Part shown: positions 34,111 through 43,082 of the stretch, piece by piece
How positions within the stretch are numbered: position 1 is the stretch's first letter
How the letters are laid out: each line of letters opens with the position of its first letter
NCBI RefSeq assembly: GCF_001434365.1
Contig: NZ_AZFN01000005.1
Coordinates: 1-64,000 of the forward strand
Source of the DNA: Limosilactobacillus gastricus DSM 16045
GTDB taxonomy: Bacteria; Bacillota; Bacilli; Lactobacillales; Lactobacillaceae
DNA length: 64,000 nucleotides
Direction of reading: 5' to 3'
Translations under genes and position numbers: made by a program
The notes under the pieces: generated by a model
The model's input: the letters and a program-made list of their open reading frames with translations, nothing else
What the model was told of the DNA's origin: nothing
Databases searched by the model: none

Positions 34111-35310
34111 TTATTTATTAGCAGCAATGGCTTCTTCAAGTGCTTTACCAAGCCGCTTTAAACCTTCTTCAATTTGATCAGGTTTCATATTGGAGTAGTT
34201 GAGTCGGAGATGACCAGGTTCTGGCTTAGCAGCGTAGAATGGTTCACCAGGTACAAAGGCCACTTTTTGTTTTAGACAGGTTTCAAATAATTCTGTCGTA
34301 TCTTCGACACCAGGTACGGTTACCCATAGGAACATCCCACCTTCAGGGTGAGTATAAGTAACGCCTTCAGGGAAGTACTTTTTCATACCTTCTTCCATCA
34401 GTTTTTTACGTTGACCGTATAGATCACTGATCTGCTTAACGTGTTCGTTAACATCATTTTGTTCATAGAACTTAACCGTACACCATTGAACCAGGTTGTC
34501 AGTTCCCAAGTCAGCCGTTTGTTTCAAAACTGTAAACTTCTTTACAAAACCAGGATCAGCCACAAAGTATCCTAACCGGAAACCTGGGGAAAGAATCTTG
34601 GAGAAGGTTCCCATATAAACGACATTGTCAGTCTTGTCATATGATTTAATGGCATCAACGTGTTCACCTTCGAAACGAATATCACCGTATGGATTATCTT
34701 CAAAGACTAAAAAGTCATACTTAGAAGCTAATTCAGCGACTTGTTTCCGCCGTTCTGCTGGCATTGTCCGACCAGTTGGGTTTTGGAAAGTTGGGATCAC
34801 ATATAAGAACTTTGCTTCCGGGTGTGCTTGAACGGTCTTTTCCAATTCCGCTGGAATCAAGCCATCTTCATCTGTTGGGACCCCAACTAGGTTAGCCCCG
34901 TATGACTTAAAAGCGTCAACCGCACAAAGATAAGTTGGATCTTCAACTAAAACAGTGTCACCAGGATTAACTAAGGCTTTAGCAGCTAATTCCAAGATTT
35001 GTTCCGAACCTGACGTCATACAAATATTTTCGTCTTTGGCATCAATGTTTTCGTGTTCTTTAACAATCTTTGTAACTAATTCACGCATGGCGGCAACCCC
35101 GCGGGCATCACCATATTGCATGACTTGTTGGCCGTGTTCGTCAAAAGCGGCTTCAGCTGCCTTCTTCATTGCTTCGACTGGGAAAAGTTCAGGAGCGGGA
35201 AGACCACCGGCAAAGGAAATAATTGATGGGTCCGCTGCCGCTGCCAAGATTGCTCCAACGGCATCCGTACCATCTGCAGGAACTCGATTCGAATATTTAA
35301 ATGTTGCCAT
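34111..35310 (-). CDS. PLP-dependent aminotransferase (LysN/AraT-like)
   Basis: This 399-aa fold-type I aminotransferase has N-terminal FAGGLPAPELFP, FQNPTGRTMP, and PLP lysine in MGTFSKILSPGFRLGY. It belongs to the 2-aminoadipate/aromatic/branched-chain aminotransferase group that in LAB starts amino-acid catabolism for flavour compounds. Codon choice looks optimised, so it is probably well expressed. It is monocistronic between terminators. The exact amino donor is not decided by the sequence. Confidence 0.88.
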   Translation of the reverse strand: MATFKYSNRVPADGTDAVGAILAAAADPSIISFAGGLPAPELFPVEAMKKAAEAAFDEHGQQVMQYGDARGVAAMRELVTKIVKEHENIDAKDENICMTSGSEQILELAAKALVNPGDTVLVEDPTYLCAVDAFKSYGANLVGVPTDEDGLIPAELEKTVQAHPEAKFLYVIPTFQNPTGRTMPAERRKQVAELASKYDFLVFEDNPYGDIRFEGEHVDAIKSYDKTDNVVYMGTFSKILSPGFRLGYFVADPGFVKKFTVLKQTADLGTDNLVQWCTVKFYEQNDVNEHVKQISDLYGQRKKLMEEGMKKYFPEGVTYTHPEGGMFLWVTVPGVEDTTELFETCLKQKVAFVPGEPFYAAKPEPGHLRLNYSNMKPDQIEEGLKRLGKALEEAIAANK

Positions 35311-35523
35311 AAAATCACTCCTTAATTGATTTCTAATAAATTTCTAATGTATGAGTATTGTATACCCAACAATTTAAAAATTAAAGGAAAAATTAGGAGA
35401 TTCTTACTTTTTTTCGATAGTTTTCTGTAAATGCAAAAGAAATTAGCTTTTCCGAAAACTTTCGCGCGGTCAATATTAATTTGGTAAACTGAATCTGGAA
35501 CAGGAGGAAGCTATTTAAAAACC

Positions 35524-35874
35524 ATGAAAAAGTGTATCTATTTAATCCTAGTCCTAGGAGTGATCATTATTGCTGGTTGTCAGAATCGGCAGAGTGTTAA
35601 AGTTGCCTATCAAAATGCTAATCAAGTGCAGACGGCCTTGAACCAAAATAAGCAACTGAATGGTAAATACGTCAAAATTAAGGTCACATCAGTCGTGACT
35701 AATGATAATTATGGATATGTCATGAAGTCTAATGATGATGATCAACAACTTCGCTTTGTTAGTAAAGAAAAACCAAAAGTTAAATCAGGTCAGACGGTAA
35801 CCTTAAAGATTAGTTCGGTAGAAGGAAATTTAGGTACTTATATCATTCGCTATCGTAATTTAACTATAAATTAA
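35524..35874 (+). CDS. Small lipoprotein with predicted OB-like fold
   Basis: This 116-aa secreted lipoprotein has lipobox IIAGC (Cys about residue 19). The rest alternates short strands: GKYVKIKVTSVV, GYVMKS, LRFVS, SGQTVTLKISSVEGNLGTYIIRYRNL. That pattern resembles the tRNA_anti-like OB-fold lipoproteins of lactobacilli. The function is unknown. The ribosome site is poor right before the ATG, with AGGAGG about 13 bases upstream. Confidence 0.7.
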   Translation: MKKCIYLILVLGVIIIAGCQNRQSVKVAYQNANQVQTALNQNKQLNGKYVKIKVTSVVTNDNYGYVMKSNDDDQQLRFVSKEKPKVKSGQTVTLKISSVEGNLGTYIIRYRNLTIN

Positions 35875-35876
35875 AA

Positions 35877-35914
35877 GAGTGGAAAGAAACTTTGTCGTTT
35901 CCTTTCACCCTTTT
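35877..35914. terminator. Bidirectional terminator
   Basis: GAGTGGAAAGAAAC can pair with GTTTCCTTTCACCC, with short A and T runs on both sides, between the convergent lipoprotein and HesB-like genes. Confidence 0.7.
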
Positions 35915-35919
35915 GTTCA

Positions 35920-36273
35920 TTAATGTGAGGCGGACGCCTTTGCATCAAGTTTAGATCCATCATTAGGTTTAAAATGGTAGGCAGGTCCATCAATTGCTTC
36001 ATCATAAGATACTTCAAGATCTAAGCCATTAAAGAACCAAAAATCACTGTCCTGAATATAGTAGTGAATACCGTCAATTACTTCATCGACCACCGGTGAA
36101 TTAGGTTGGTCGCACCGGGACATAGCCGCCGAGAATCCAGTATGCGCATTCGTTGCGCCATAGACCCGACCGAAGAAACGGATCCCATTGCCAGGTTCTA
36201 AGTTCATCTCGTTGCGAAACCATTCAGAGATTTGGGGAGTGAGGGTAATTTTGGTTTTAGTAATTTCAGACAT
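35920..36273 (-). CDS. HesB/IscA-like (YneR-type) iron-sulfur related protein
   Basis: This 117-aa protein of the HesB-like/YneR branch has ITLTPQISEWFRNEM, GIRFFGRVYG and DFWFFNGLDLEVSYDEA. The Cys triad of true A-type Fe-S carriers is not intact; only one Cys (SRCDQ) is seen, as usual in this LAB branch. The real role is thus uncertain. The gene is monocistronic with an AGGAG site. Confidence 0.78.
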   Translation of the reverse strand: MSEITKTKITLTPQISEWFRNEMNLEPGNGIRFFGRVYGATNAHTGFSAAMSRCDQPNSPVVDEVIDGIHYYIQDSDFWFFNGLDLEVSYDEAIDGPAYHFKPNDGSKLDAKASASH

Positions 36274-36428
36274 AGTAAACTCCTTTGAAATCGTTTTCTA
36301 TAGTGTTAGCTTACTATTTTATAACTAGCATGGTCAACCATTTAGTTTGTGTAAATCTGAGCGAAATTAAAGCTTTTAAGGTATAATAATCCATTGGAAA
36401 GATACGAATTTAAGAGGAGTTCATGATC

Positions 36429-37589
36429 ATGCAAATTGGGATTGATAAAATGGCATTTGCCACTACCCCGTATTATTTAGATTTAGTTGACTTGGCTCAG
36501 GCCCGCGGAGAAGATCCCAATAAATATTTAATTGGAATTGGTCAAAATAAACAGGCGGTCGTTCCGCCAACCCAGGATATTGTGACCCTGGCTGCGGAAG
36601 CTGCTAGTCGTTTACTAGATGATCATGACCGGAAAGATATTTCCACCGTTATCGTGGCAACCGAGTCGGGTATAGATAACTCTAAAGCGGCGGCAATTTA
36701 CGTTAAGCAGTTACTTGGCTTAGATGATTTTGTCCGGACGATTGAAGTGAAAGAAGCCTGTTATAGTGGAACAGCCGCCATCCAGTTTGCGCGTGGCTTA
36801 GTCGCCTTGGATCCTCAGCAAAAAGTTTTGGTAATTGCGGCTGATATTGCTCGCTATGGTTTACACACGGGCGGTGAAGTAACCCAAGGGGCTGGTGCGG
36901 TAGCCATGCTAATCAGTGCTGATCCACAAATGCTTGCGATCGAGTCAGGAAGTGTAGCCTTATCCCAAGATGTGATGGATTTTTGGCGTCCAATATATGC
37001 TACGGAAGCTATGGTTGATGGTAAGTACTCGACCAACGTGTATATTGATTTCTTCCAGCGGACTTTTGATCGCTATTGCCAAAGGCAAAATAAACAATTA
37101 AGTGATTTTGCTGCGCTGGCTTTTCATTTACCATTTACCAAAATGGGCAAAAAGGCATTAGAAGCCGAGCTAGGTGACCAAGAAGATGCGATTAGTCAAC
37201 GCTTGCGGGATAATTTAGTTGCAGAACAAGCTATTCCACGCGAAGTCGGTAATCTTTATACGGGGTCATTATATTTAGGGCTAATGTCACTCTTGGTGAA
37301 TGGTGATGTCCAACCTGGTGAACGCATCGGTTTATTTTCCTATGGCTCGGGGGCAGAGGGTGAATTCTACAGTGGTATCTTACAGCCAAATTATCAAGAT
37401 GGATTAAAGGCAGCTTCGTTAGCTTTAGACCATCGTCAGCAAGTTACGGTGAGCGAATACGAAGCATTATTCAATCAGCAATTAGGAATGAAGGCTGAAG
37501 ATGTGAACTTTGATTTAAGCCAGGATCCATCACGTTTTGTCCTGTCTGGACAACGTGATCATCAACGACAATATTTGACTCGTTCATAA
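36429..37589 (+). CDS. mvaS: Hydroxymethylglutaryl-CoA synthase
   Basis: This 386-aa mevalonate-pathway enzyme condenses acetyl-CoA with acetoacetyl-CoA. The catalytic residues are in family positions: Glu79 (ATESGID), Cys111 (KEACYSGTA) and His about 233 (AFHLPF). The N-terminus MQIGIDKMAF fixes the start at 36429, the second of two close ATG codons. It shows that isoprenoids come from mevalonate, which makes the DXS-like gene at 26481 unlikely to serve that purpose. It stands alone with a terminator behind it. Confidence 0.96.
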   Translation: MQIGIDKMAFATTPYYLDLVDLAQARGEDPNKYLIGIGQNKQAVVPPTQDIVTLAAEAASRLLDDHDRKDISTVIVATESGIDNSKAAAIYVKQLLGLDDFVRTIEVKEACYSGTAAIQFARGLVALDPQQKVLVIAADIARYGLHTGGEVTQGAGAVAMLISADPQMLAIESGSVALSQDVMDFWRPIYATEAMVDGKYSTNVYIDFFQRTFDRYCQRQNKQLSDFAALAFHLPFTKMGKKALEAELGDQEDAISQRLRDNLVAEQAIPREVGNLYTGSLYLGLMSLLVNGDVQPGERIGLFSYGSGAEGEFYSGILQPNYQDGLKAASLALDHRQQVTVSEYEALFNQQLGMKAEDVNFDLSQDPSRFVLSGQRDHQRQYLTRS

Positions 37590-37593
37590 ATAA

Positions 37594-37633
37594 GCGAAGG
37601 TTTAAGACGATTAAGTTTTAAACCTTCTTTTTG
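37594..37633 (+). terminator. mvaS terminator
   Basis: GAAGGTTTAA pairs with TTAAACCTTC around a loop, followed by a T run. Confidence 0.8.
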
Positions 37634-37734
37634 TAAGTCGTTCGTTAAATTTGACGGGTTTTAATTAAAAAGTGGTTACAGATATTTAATTAGAGTATAA
37701 TTGAAACATAAATCACAAACAAAAGGAGAATATC

Positions 37735-38325
37735 ATGACGATTTTATACGTAGTTCGCCATGGCCAAAGCGTTGCTAATTCCAAGGGAATTATGCAAGGC
37801 GCTAAAATTGACACCCCCTTAACACCATTGGGTCGTCAGCAAGCCCAAGCAACCAAAGAACATTTAAGCGGGATAAGCTATGACCACGTAGTTGCGAGTC
37901 CTTTATTAAGAGCTCATGAAACAGCCCAAATCATTGCCGGTAATGATGCGAATATTCACTTAGATGATCGGTTGAAAGAATATGATTATGGGGACTGGGA
38001 TGGCGAATTAGAAGCAACCCTGTGGGATAAGTACCAACAATATTTTGATGAGCATCATAATCTATTAGCCGGGTCATGGGAGGTCTCTCATGGCGATACT
38101 TATGATCAGGTCAAGGATCGTTTAGTTTCCTTGTTTGATGAACTTGTTGCTACATATCCCGATGGGAAAATTTTAGTCGTCAGTCATGGTTTCACCATTA
38201 AGTTAATGGCTGATCTAGTTTTAAAGATCGGGAATTTAACTGGGTTGAGTGAGCCATCAAATGCGGGTTTAACTAAATTGGTCCTTACACCATCAACTAA
38301 AACTTTAGAGTTTTATGGACGTTAG
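37735..38325 (+). CDS. Histidine phosphatase family protein, possible phosphoserine phosphatase
   Basis: This 196-aa cytoplasmic phosphatase/mutase has the phospho-His motif VRHGQS (residues 6-11), Arg in SPLLRAHETA, Glu in KEYDYGDWDG and the second His in VVSHGFT. It is first in an operon with serC and serA, so it may supply the missing third enzyme of serine synthesis, phosphoserine phosphatase, as cofactor-independent members of this family do in some bacteria. No HAD-type serB lies in the window. That role is inferred from position. Confidence 0.82.
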   Translation: MTILYVVRHGQSVANSKGIMQGAKIDTPLTPLGRQQAQATKEHLSGISYDHVVASPLLRAHETAQIIAGNDANIHLDDRLKEYDYGDWDGELEATLWDKYQQYFDEHHNLLAGSWEVSHGDTYDQVKDRLVSLFDELVATYPDGKILVVSHGFTIKLMADLVLKIGNLTGLSEPSNAGLTKLVLTPSTKTLEFYGR

Positions 38326-38336
38326 GAGGAGATTTT

Positions 38337-39422
38337 ATGGATAGAGTGTATAATTTTTCGGCAGGGCCTGCGACCTTACCACATGAAGTTGTCTTAAAGG
38401 CGCAAGCTGAATTGCTATCATTTAAAGACAGCGGGATGAGTGTCATGGAGATTAGTCACCGGTCTGATTTATACACGACGATGGCTAGTGAAGCTGAACA
38501 AGATTTACGGGATTTAATGCAAATTCCTGATAATTATGAAGTCCTCTTTTTGCAAGGGGGCGCGACGCAAATGTTCTATACGCTGCCTTTAAACTTTGCT
38601 AACCAAGCTCATCGAGTTGGCTATATTAATACTGGGCACTGGTCCGAACGAGCTGAAGAAGAAGCGCGTTACGTTTCAGGTTTAACCGTGGAAGAAGTGG
38701 GTTCATCAGCCGATCAACATTTTACGGAGTTAGTCCATCAAGTTACTTTAAATGGTGATTACGACTTTATTCATTTAACAACTAATAACACGATTGAAGG
38801 AACCATGTACCGGGATTTACCAGAACTGGATGGGAGAACCTTGGTGGCTGATTTATCCTCCAATTTCTTAGGCCAAATATATAATGTAAATGACTTTGGT
38901 ATTATCTATGCTGGGGCTCAAAAGAACTCGGGAATTGCTGGTTTGACGGTAGCCATCGTTCGTAAAGATTTATTAGAGCAAGTGCCGGATTTACCAGCGA
39001 TGTTAAGCTTTTCAAAACAAGCAGCGAAACATTCGGCTTTAAATACTCCACCAGTCTTTGCAATTTATATGGCAGGCTTAGTTTTCAAGTGGATCAAAGA
39101 ACAAGGTGGCGTTGCAGCGATGCAAAAGCGAAATGAAGCTAAAGCGCAATTACTATATGAATTTTTAGATTCATCAAACTTATTCCGTAATCCGGTCGTC
39201 TCGGCTGATCGCTCGACGATGAACATTCCGTTTGTCACTGGAGATGCTGACTTAGATGCTTTATGTGTTCAAGAGGCAACCAAGCAAGGCTTAATGAGTT
39301 TAAAGGGACACAAGTCAGTTGGTGGTCTGCGGGCTAGTTTATATAATGCCATGACGATTGATGGCGTCCAAGCTTTGGTTAAATTTTTAGGAGAATTTGA
39401 AAAAGAACATGGGGGTAAATAA
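38337..39422 (+). CDS. serC: Phosphoserine aminotransferase
   Basis: This 361-aa PLP enzyme converts 3-phosphohydroxypyruvate and glutamate to phosphoserine. It has the family start MDRVYNFSAGPATLPHEVV, FLQGGATQMF and PLP lysine in YAGAQKNSGIAG. The stop overlaps the serA start by one base (TAATG), so serC and serA are coupled. It is part of the phosphatase-serC-serA unit for serine, the precursor of cysteine in this sulfur-rich region. Confidence 0.96.
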   Translation: MDRVYNFSAGPATLPHEVVLKAQAELLSFKDSGMSVMEISHRSDLYTTMASEAEQDLRDLMQIPDNYEVLFLQGGATQMFYTLPLNFANQAHRVGYINTGHWSERAEEEARYVSGLTVEEVGSSADQHFTELVHQVTLNGDYDFIHLTTNNTIEGTMYRDLPELDGRTLVADLSSNFLGQIYNVNDFGIIYAGAQKNSGIAGLTVAIVRKDLLEQVPDLPAMLSFSKQAAKHSALNTPPVFAIYMAGLVFKWIKEQGGVAAMQKRNEAKAQLLYEFLDSSNLFRNPVVSADRSTMNIPFVTGDADLDALCVQEATKQGLMSLKGHKSVGGLRASLYNAMTIDGVQALVKFLGEFEKEHGGK

Positions 39423-40588
39423 TGTATCAGGTAAAAACTTATAATGTCATTTCGCCAGTGGGCTTGGCCAAATTACCAGCCAGTCAATATGCTGTTAACA
39501 AATCCGATGATCCAGATGCCCTGATTATTCGTAGTCAAGATATGCATACCACGGATTTTGGTAAAAATGTCAAAGTGATCGCCCGAGCGGGAGCAGGTTT
39601 TAACAATATTCCCTTAGATAAGGCGAATGAACAAGGCACGGTAGTCTTTAATACGCCGGGTTCCAATGCCAATGCGGTGAAGGAATTAGTAATTGGGATG
39701 CTGATTTTGTGTAATCGGCACGTAATTGACGCAGTTAATTGGTCGGCCCAACTGGTGGGAGCTGATGTTTCTCTACAAACTGAAAAGAACAAGAATCATT
39801 TTGCTGGTCATGAATTAGTGGGTAAAACCATTGGGGTAATTGGTCTAGGAAATGTTGGCTCACGCGTAGCTGGTGCGGCTCAACAACTTGGTATGAAAGT
39901 AGTTGGGTATGATCCTTATATCTCGGTCGAACATGCTTTACAATTATCAAATCAAATCCCCCGGTTAGACTCGTTAGCCGAATTACTGCAACAAAGTGAT
40001 TTTGTGACGGTCCATATTCCATATACGGAAGACAATCGGCATTTAATTGGTGAAAATGAAATTGCGATGATGCCAAAAGGCGCAGTCTTATTCAACTATT
40101 CGCGAACCGATATTGTTGATGATGCGGCGGCGACTCAAGTGCTGGATCAAGGACATCTCCAACTATATGTGACTGATTTTTCAACGCAAGCAGCCGTTGA
40201 AAATCCTAAAGCGATCGTGACCCCGCATCTTGGAGGAACGACTGAAGAAGCGGAAATCAATGGTGCTGTTATGGCAGCCAATACGATTAGAAACTTCTTG
40301 GAACAAGGGATCATTCATCATTCAGTTAACATGCCGGAAATGACGACCCCAATGCAATACAATCATCGAATTACAGTGATGCACCAAAATGTCCCTAACA
40401 TGTTGGGGCAAATTACGACGGCGGTTGCCAATGCTAATATCAACATCGATAACCTATCAAACCAGTCACGGGAAACAATGGCTTATACGGTGATTGACCT
40501 TAACCAATTAGATGATGACACTGAGGCCTTAATTAAGAATCTGGAAGCTATTCCAGCTGTTGTTCGGGTTCGGCTATTGAATCGTTAA
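39422..40588 (+). CDS. serA: D-3-phosphoglycerate dehydrogenase
   Basis: This 388-aa NAD-dependent enzyme performs the first step of serine synthesis. The Rossmann motif is GVIGLGNVGSRVAG (about 138-151), active-site Arg is in NYSRTD and His in TPHLGGTTEEAE. A C-terminal ACT-like domain (about 315-388, MHQNVPNMLGQIT) may give feedback control by serine. It overlaps serC by one base. Confidence 0.95.
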   Translation: MYQVKTYNVISPVGLAKLPASQYAVNKSDDPDALIIRSQDMHTTDFGKNVKVIARAGAGFNNIPLDKANEQGTVVFNTPGSNANAVKELVIGMLILCNRHVIDAVNWSAQLVGADVSLQTEKNKNHFAGHELVGKTIGVIGLGNVGSRVAGAAQQLGMKVVGYDPYISVEHALQLSNQIPRLDSLAELLQQSDFVTVHIPYTEDNRHLIGENEIAMMPKGAVLFNYSRTDIVDDAAATQVLDQGHLQLYVTDFSTQAAVENPKAIVTPHLGGTTEEAEINGAVMAANTIRNFLEQGIIHHSVNMPEMTTPMQYNHRITVMHQNVPNMLGQITTAVANANINIDNLSNQSRETMAYTVIDLNQLDDDTEALIKNLEAIPAVVRVRLLNR

Positions 40589-40592
40589 AAAA

Positions 40593-40641
40593 AAGATCAT
40601 GATTTAGGGACGCAAATCCATAAATCATGATCTTATTTTTT
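40593..40641. terminator. Bidirectional terminator
   Basis: AAGATCATGATTTA (40593-40606) pairs with TAAATCATGATCTT (40621-40634), with A and T runs on both sides, between convergent serA and the LysR gene. Confidence 0.88.
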
Positions 40642-41510
40642 TATGCTTGGTATGCTTGGCAGAGCAAGCGGACAAAAGCAGTCACTAACGGACTGCAGTT
40701 GTCATGTGTGAAAAGGCAACAGGGAAGATTAACATCAGCGGCGAAATCTTTCCAAATAAAGGTGGGGTCGTCATCTTCATATAAATCGGGACTAAGGCAA
40801 ACGGCTTCGCCTGCCGCAACATAAGTTAAAGTTGTACTGTGATCGTGACTATTAATAGTAGCTAAATTTAGCTCGGCTTTGAGCTTTTGTTGCAAGTCAC
40901 GCAGCGGTTGAGGACTGCCCCCACCAACCAAAAGGGTTCGACCTTGTAGATCAGCTGGGGTGATTAGACCTTGATCTGCTAAAGGATCATCAGCTCGGAG
41001 AACTAATTTGAGCCGGCTATCATATAAGAGGTGGGCTTCAACCCCAGAAATATCTTGCAATTCATCGCCCCGCGAAAAGATAATGTCACTTTGACCAGCT
41101 AAAAAATTTTCTAGGCGATGTTCACTATTGTCAAAGATTGGATCAATAAAAACTTCTGGGTGTAGTTGACGAAAGGCATACATGACTTCTGGTAATTCTA
41201 ATAAGGCCGTACGGGTAAAAATGCTAATTCGGATGGTATCACTGTATTGACGAGCATAGTTCTGGCAACGTTCAATTATAGTTTGTAAATCAGTATTTAG
41301 TGATTGGAGGGCATTACAAAATTGTTGCCCTACAGAAGTCAACGCGACTTTTCGATTGGAACGATCAAAAATCTTAAAGCCTACTTCGGCTTCTAGGCTT
41401 TGAATATGATGTGAGAGCGTGGGTTGACTAATATAAAGTTCGTTAGCTGCGCGATTAAAATTTAAGGTTTTAGCAACGGCAAGGGTACATTCAACTTGAC
41501 GCGAATTCAT
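40641..41510 (-). CDS. LysR-family transcriptional regulator
   Basis: This 289-aa LysR regulator has an N-terminal winged helix (residues about 1-60, FNRAANELYISQPTLSHHIQSLE) and a C-terminal effector domain with two lobes. It is transcribed away from the SDR operon at 41618. The shared gap contains repeated ATAGA/TCTAT half-sites, so it probably activates or represses that operon and itself. The effector is unknown. Confidence 0.9.
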   Translation of the reverse strand: MNSRQVECTLAVAKTLNFNRAANELYISQPTLSHHIQSLEAEVGFKIFDRSNRKVALTSVGQQFCNALQSLNTDLQTIIERCQNYARQYSDTIRISIFTRTALLELPEVMYAFRQLHPEVFIDPIFDNSEHRLENFLAGQSDIIFSRGDELQDISGVEAHLLYDSRLKLVLRADDPLADQGLITPADLQGRTLLVGGGSPQPLRDLQQKLKAELNLATINSHDHSTTLTYVAAGEAVCLSPDLYEDDDPTFIWKDFAADVNLPCCLFTHDNCSPLVTAFVRLLCQAYQA

Positions 41511-41524
41511 GGGTTCACCTCATT

Positions 41525-41574
41525 AATAGATTTATTCTATTATAAATAGATTTTAAGTATTAGACTAGTCTATT
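41525..41574. promoter_or_regulatory. LysR-type operator array
   Basis: AATAGA-TTTAT-TCTATT (41525-41541) is a perfect inverted repeat. A further ATAGA begins at 41546, and TAGACTAGTCTA (41561-41572) is a perfect palindrome. The first three half-sites are spaced by ten bases, one helical turn, as expected for a LysR tetramer. Confidence 0.65.
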
Positions 41575-41617
41575 TATCAGGTATATGATTAAACCATCAA
41601 CAAAGGAGGTTGATGAA

Positions 41618-42217
41618 ATGAATGTCTTAATCCTTGGTGCTACTGGAACGTTAGGTTCAGCAGCTCGTCAAGAACTCTTAAATCAAACTGAAGTTAATTT
41701 AACCTTATTTTCACGGAGCGCCGATCGGTTAACGGTTGATCCAAAGCGTGAAAAAGCGGTCAGTGGTGATCTAACTAATGGTCAAGAATTAGATGCAGTG
41801 ATGAAAGGTCAGGATGTGGTCTTTGCAGCTCTTAGTGGTAATTTAAAACGATATGCTCAATCAATTGTTGAATCAATGGATCGTAATCATGTCCAACGTT
41901 TAATCTTTATTTCTTCAATGGGAATTTATGATGAAATTCCAACCTCGGTCGGCTCACGCGGTAACTTAAAATACAATTCGGTATTGCGTCCCTACCGTGA
42001 GGCGGCAGATGTGATCGAAGCTAGTGATTTGAACTATACGGTGATTCGGCCAGGTTGGTTCACTGGTGGTCCAGCTAATTATGAAGTGACCCATAAGGGC
42101 GAACCATTCGGCGGCCATGATGTTTCAATTAACAGTATTGCCGATTTAGTTCTTAAATTAGTTAACGACAATCAATTGTATTCAAAGGAAAGCGTTGGAA
42201 TTAATACTCCAGCATAA
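41618..42217 (+). CDS. NAD(P)H-binding atypical SDR protein
   Basis: This 199-aa NAD(P)-binding protein has MNVLILGATGTLGSAARQEL (TGxxGxxG motif), FISSMGIYDE and YTVIRPGWF, typical of the YwnB/NmrA-like group. The start at 41618 has an AAAGGAGG site; an ATG at 41585 lacks one. It is first of an operon of three genes facing the LysR regulator. It likely acts as an oxidoreductase or redox sensor; the substrate is unknown. Confidence 0.85.
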   Translation: MNVLILGATGTLGSAARQELLNQTEVNLTLFSRSADRLTVDPKREKAVSGDLTNGQELDAVMKGQDVVFAALSGNLKRYAQSIVESMDRNHVQRLIFISSMGIYDEIPTSVGSRGNLKYNSVLRPYREAADVIEASDLNYTVIRPGWFTGGPANYEVTHKGEPFGGHDVSINSIADLVLKLVNDNQLYSKESVGINTPA

Positions 42218-42244
42218 TTAATATAGAAAACGAGGTAAGAAAAA

Positions 42245-43081
42245 ATGAAGCAAGAAGTAATGTTAGTGACTGGTGCCGGACAATTATCAATGGCGATTGC
42301 ACGTCGCATGGGATCTGGAAAGAAGATTATTTTAGGGGACTTAAGTCTTGATAATGCTAAGAACATCGCAGAAGTGATGACGAATGCCGGTTTTGATGTT
42401 GAAGCCGTTCAAATGGATTTGTCATCTCGTGAATCAATTCAAAATTTAATTAAAGTGGGTCAATCCTTTGGAGACATTAAATACTTAGTTAATGGTGCTG
42501 GGGTTTCACCTTCCCAAGTTCCAGTGGAAACGATTTTGAAAGTTGATCTTTACGGGACGGCTGTCTTAATGGAAGAAGTCCGGAAAGTAATCGTTCCTGG
42601 TGGGAGTGGGGTCGTGATCTCAAGTCAATCAGGATTCCGGATGCCAGCATTAACGGCCGAACAAGACCGAGCTTTGGCGATGACCCCAACCGAAGAATTG
42701 TTAGACCTTGATTTCTTACAACCTGATCAAATCGAAAACACCTTACATGCCTACCAATTAGCAAAGCGGGCCAATGAGAAGCGGGTTATGTATGAAGCCG
42801 TTAAGTGGGGTGAAAAAGGTGCCCGGATCAACGATATAGCTCCAGGAATTATCGTTACACCTTTAGCTATTGATGAATTTAATGGAATCCGTGGTGATTT
42901 CTACAAGAATATGTTTGCTAAATCACCAGCTGGTCGTCCGGGAACGGCGGATGAAGTAGCAGATGTTGCTGAATTATTAATGAGTGAACGTTCCCAATAC
43001 ATTACTGGTTCAACGGTCTTGATTGATGGTGGAGCAACTGCATCCTACTTCTACGGACCATTACAACCAACGGAGGAATAA
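42245..43081 (+). CDS. Short-chain dehydrogenase/reductase
   Basis: This 278-aa classical-type SDR has VTGAGQLSMAIA (nucleotide motif), NGAGVSPSQ, a catalytic Tyr-x-x-x-Lys in YQLAKRANE (about 177-181) and DGGATASYFYG near the end. It reduces a keto group or oxidises an alcohol with NAD(P)(H). It lies second in the LysR-linked operon, with the acetyltransferase starting one base after its stop. Confidence 0.88.
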   Translation: MKQEVMLVTGAGQLSMAIARRMGSGKKIILGDLSLDNAKNIAEVMTNAGFDVEAVQMDLSSRESIQNLIKVGQSFGDIKYLVNGAGVSPSQVPVETILKVDLYGTAVLMEEVRKVIVPGGSGVVISSQSGFRMPALTAEQDRALAMTPTEELLDLDFLQPDQIENTLHAYQLAKRANEKRVMYEAVKWGEKGARINDIAPGIIVTPLAIDEFNGIRGDFYKNMFAKSPAGRPGTADEVADVAELLMSERSQYITGSTVLIDGGATASYFYGPLQPTEE

Positions 43082-43082
43082 G

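Noticed and set aside
34955-35329. 124-aa plus-strand ORF opposite the aminotransferase
   Set aside because: Its Ala/Ser-rich translation is the typical antisense of a well-expressed gene; it has no ribosome site.
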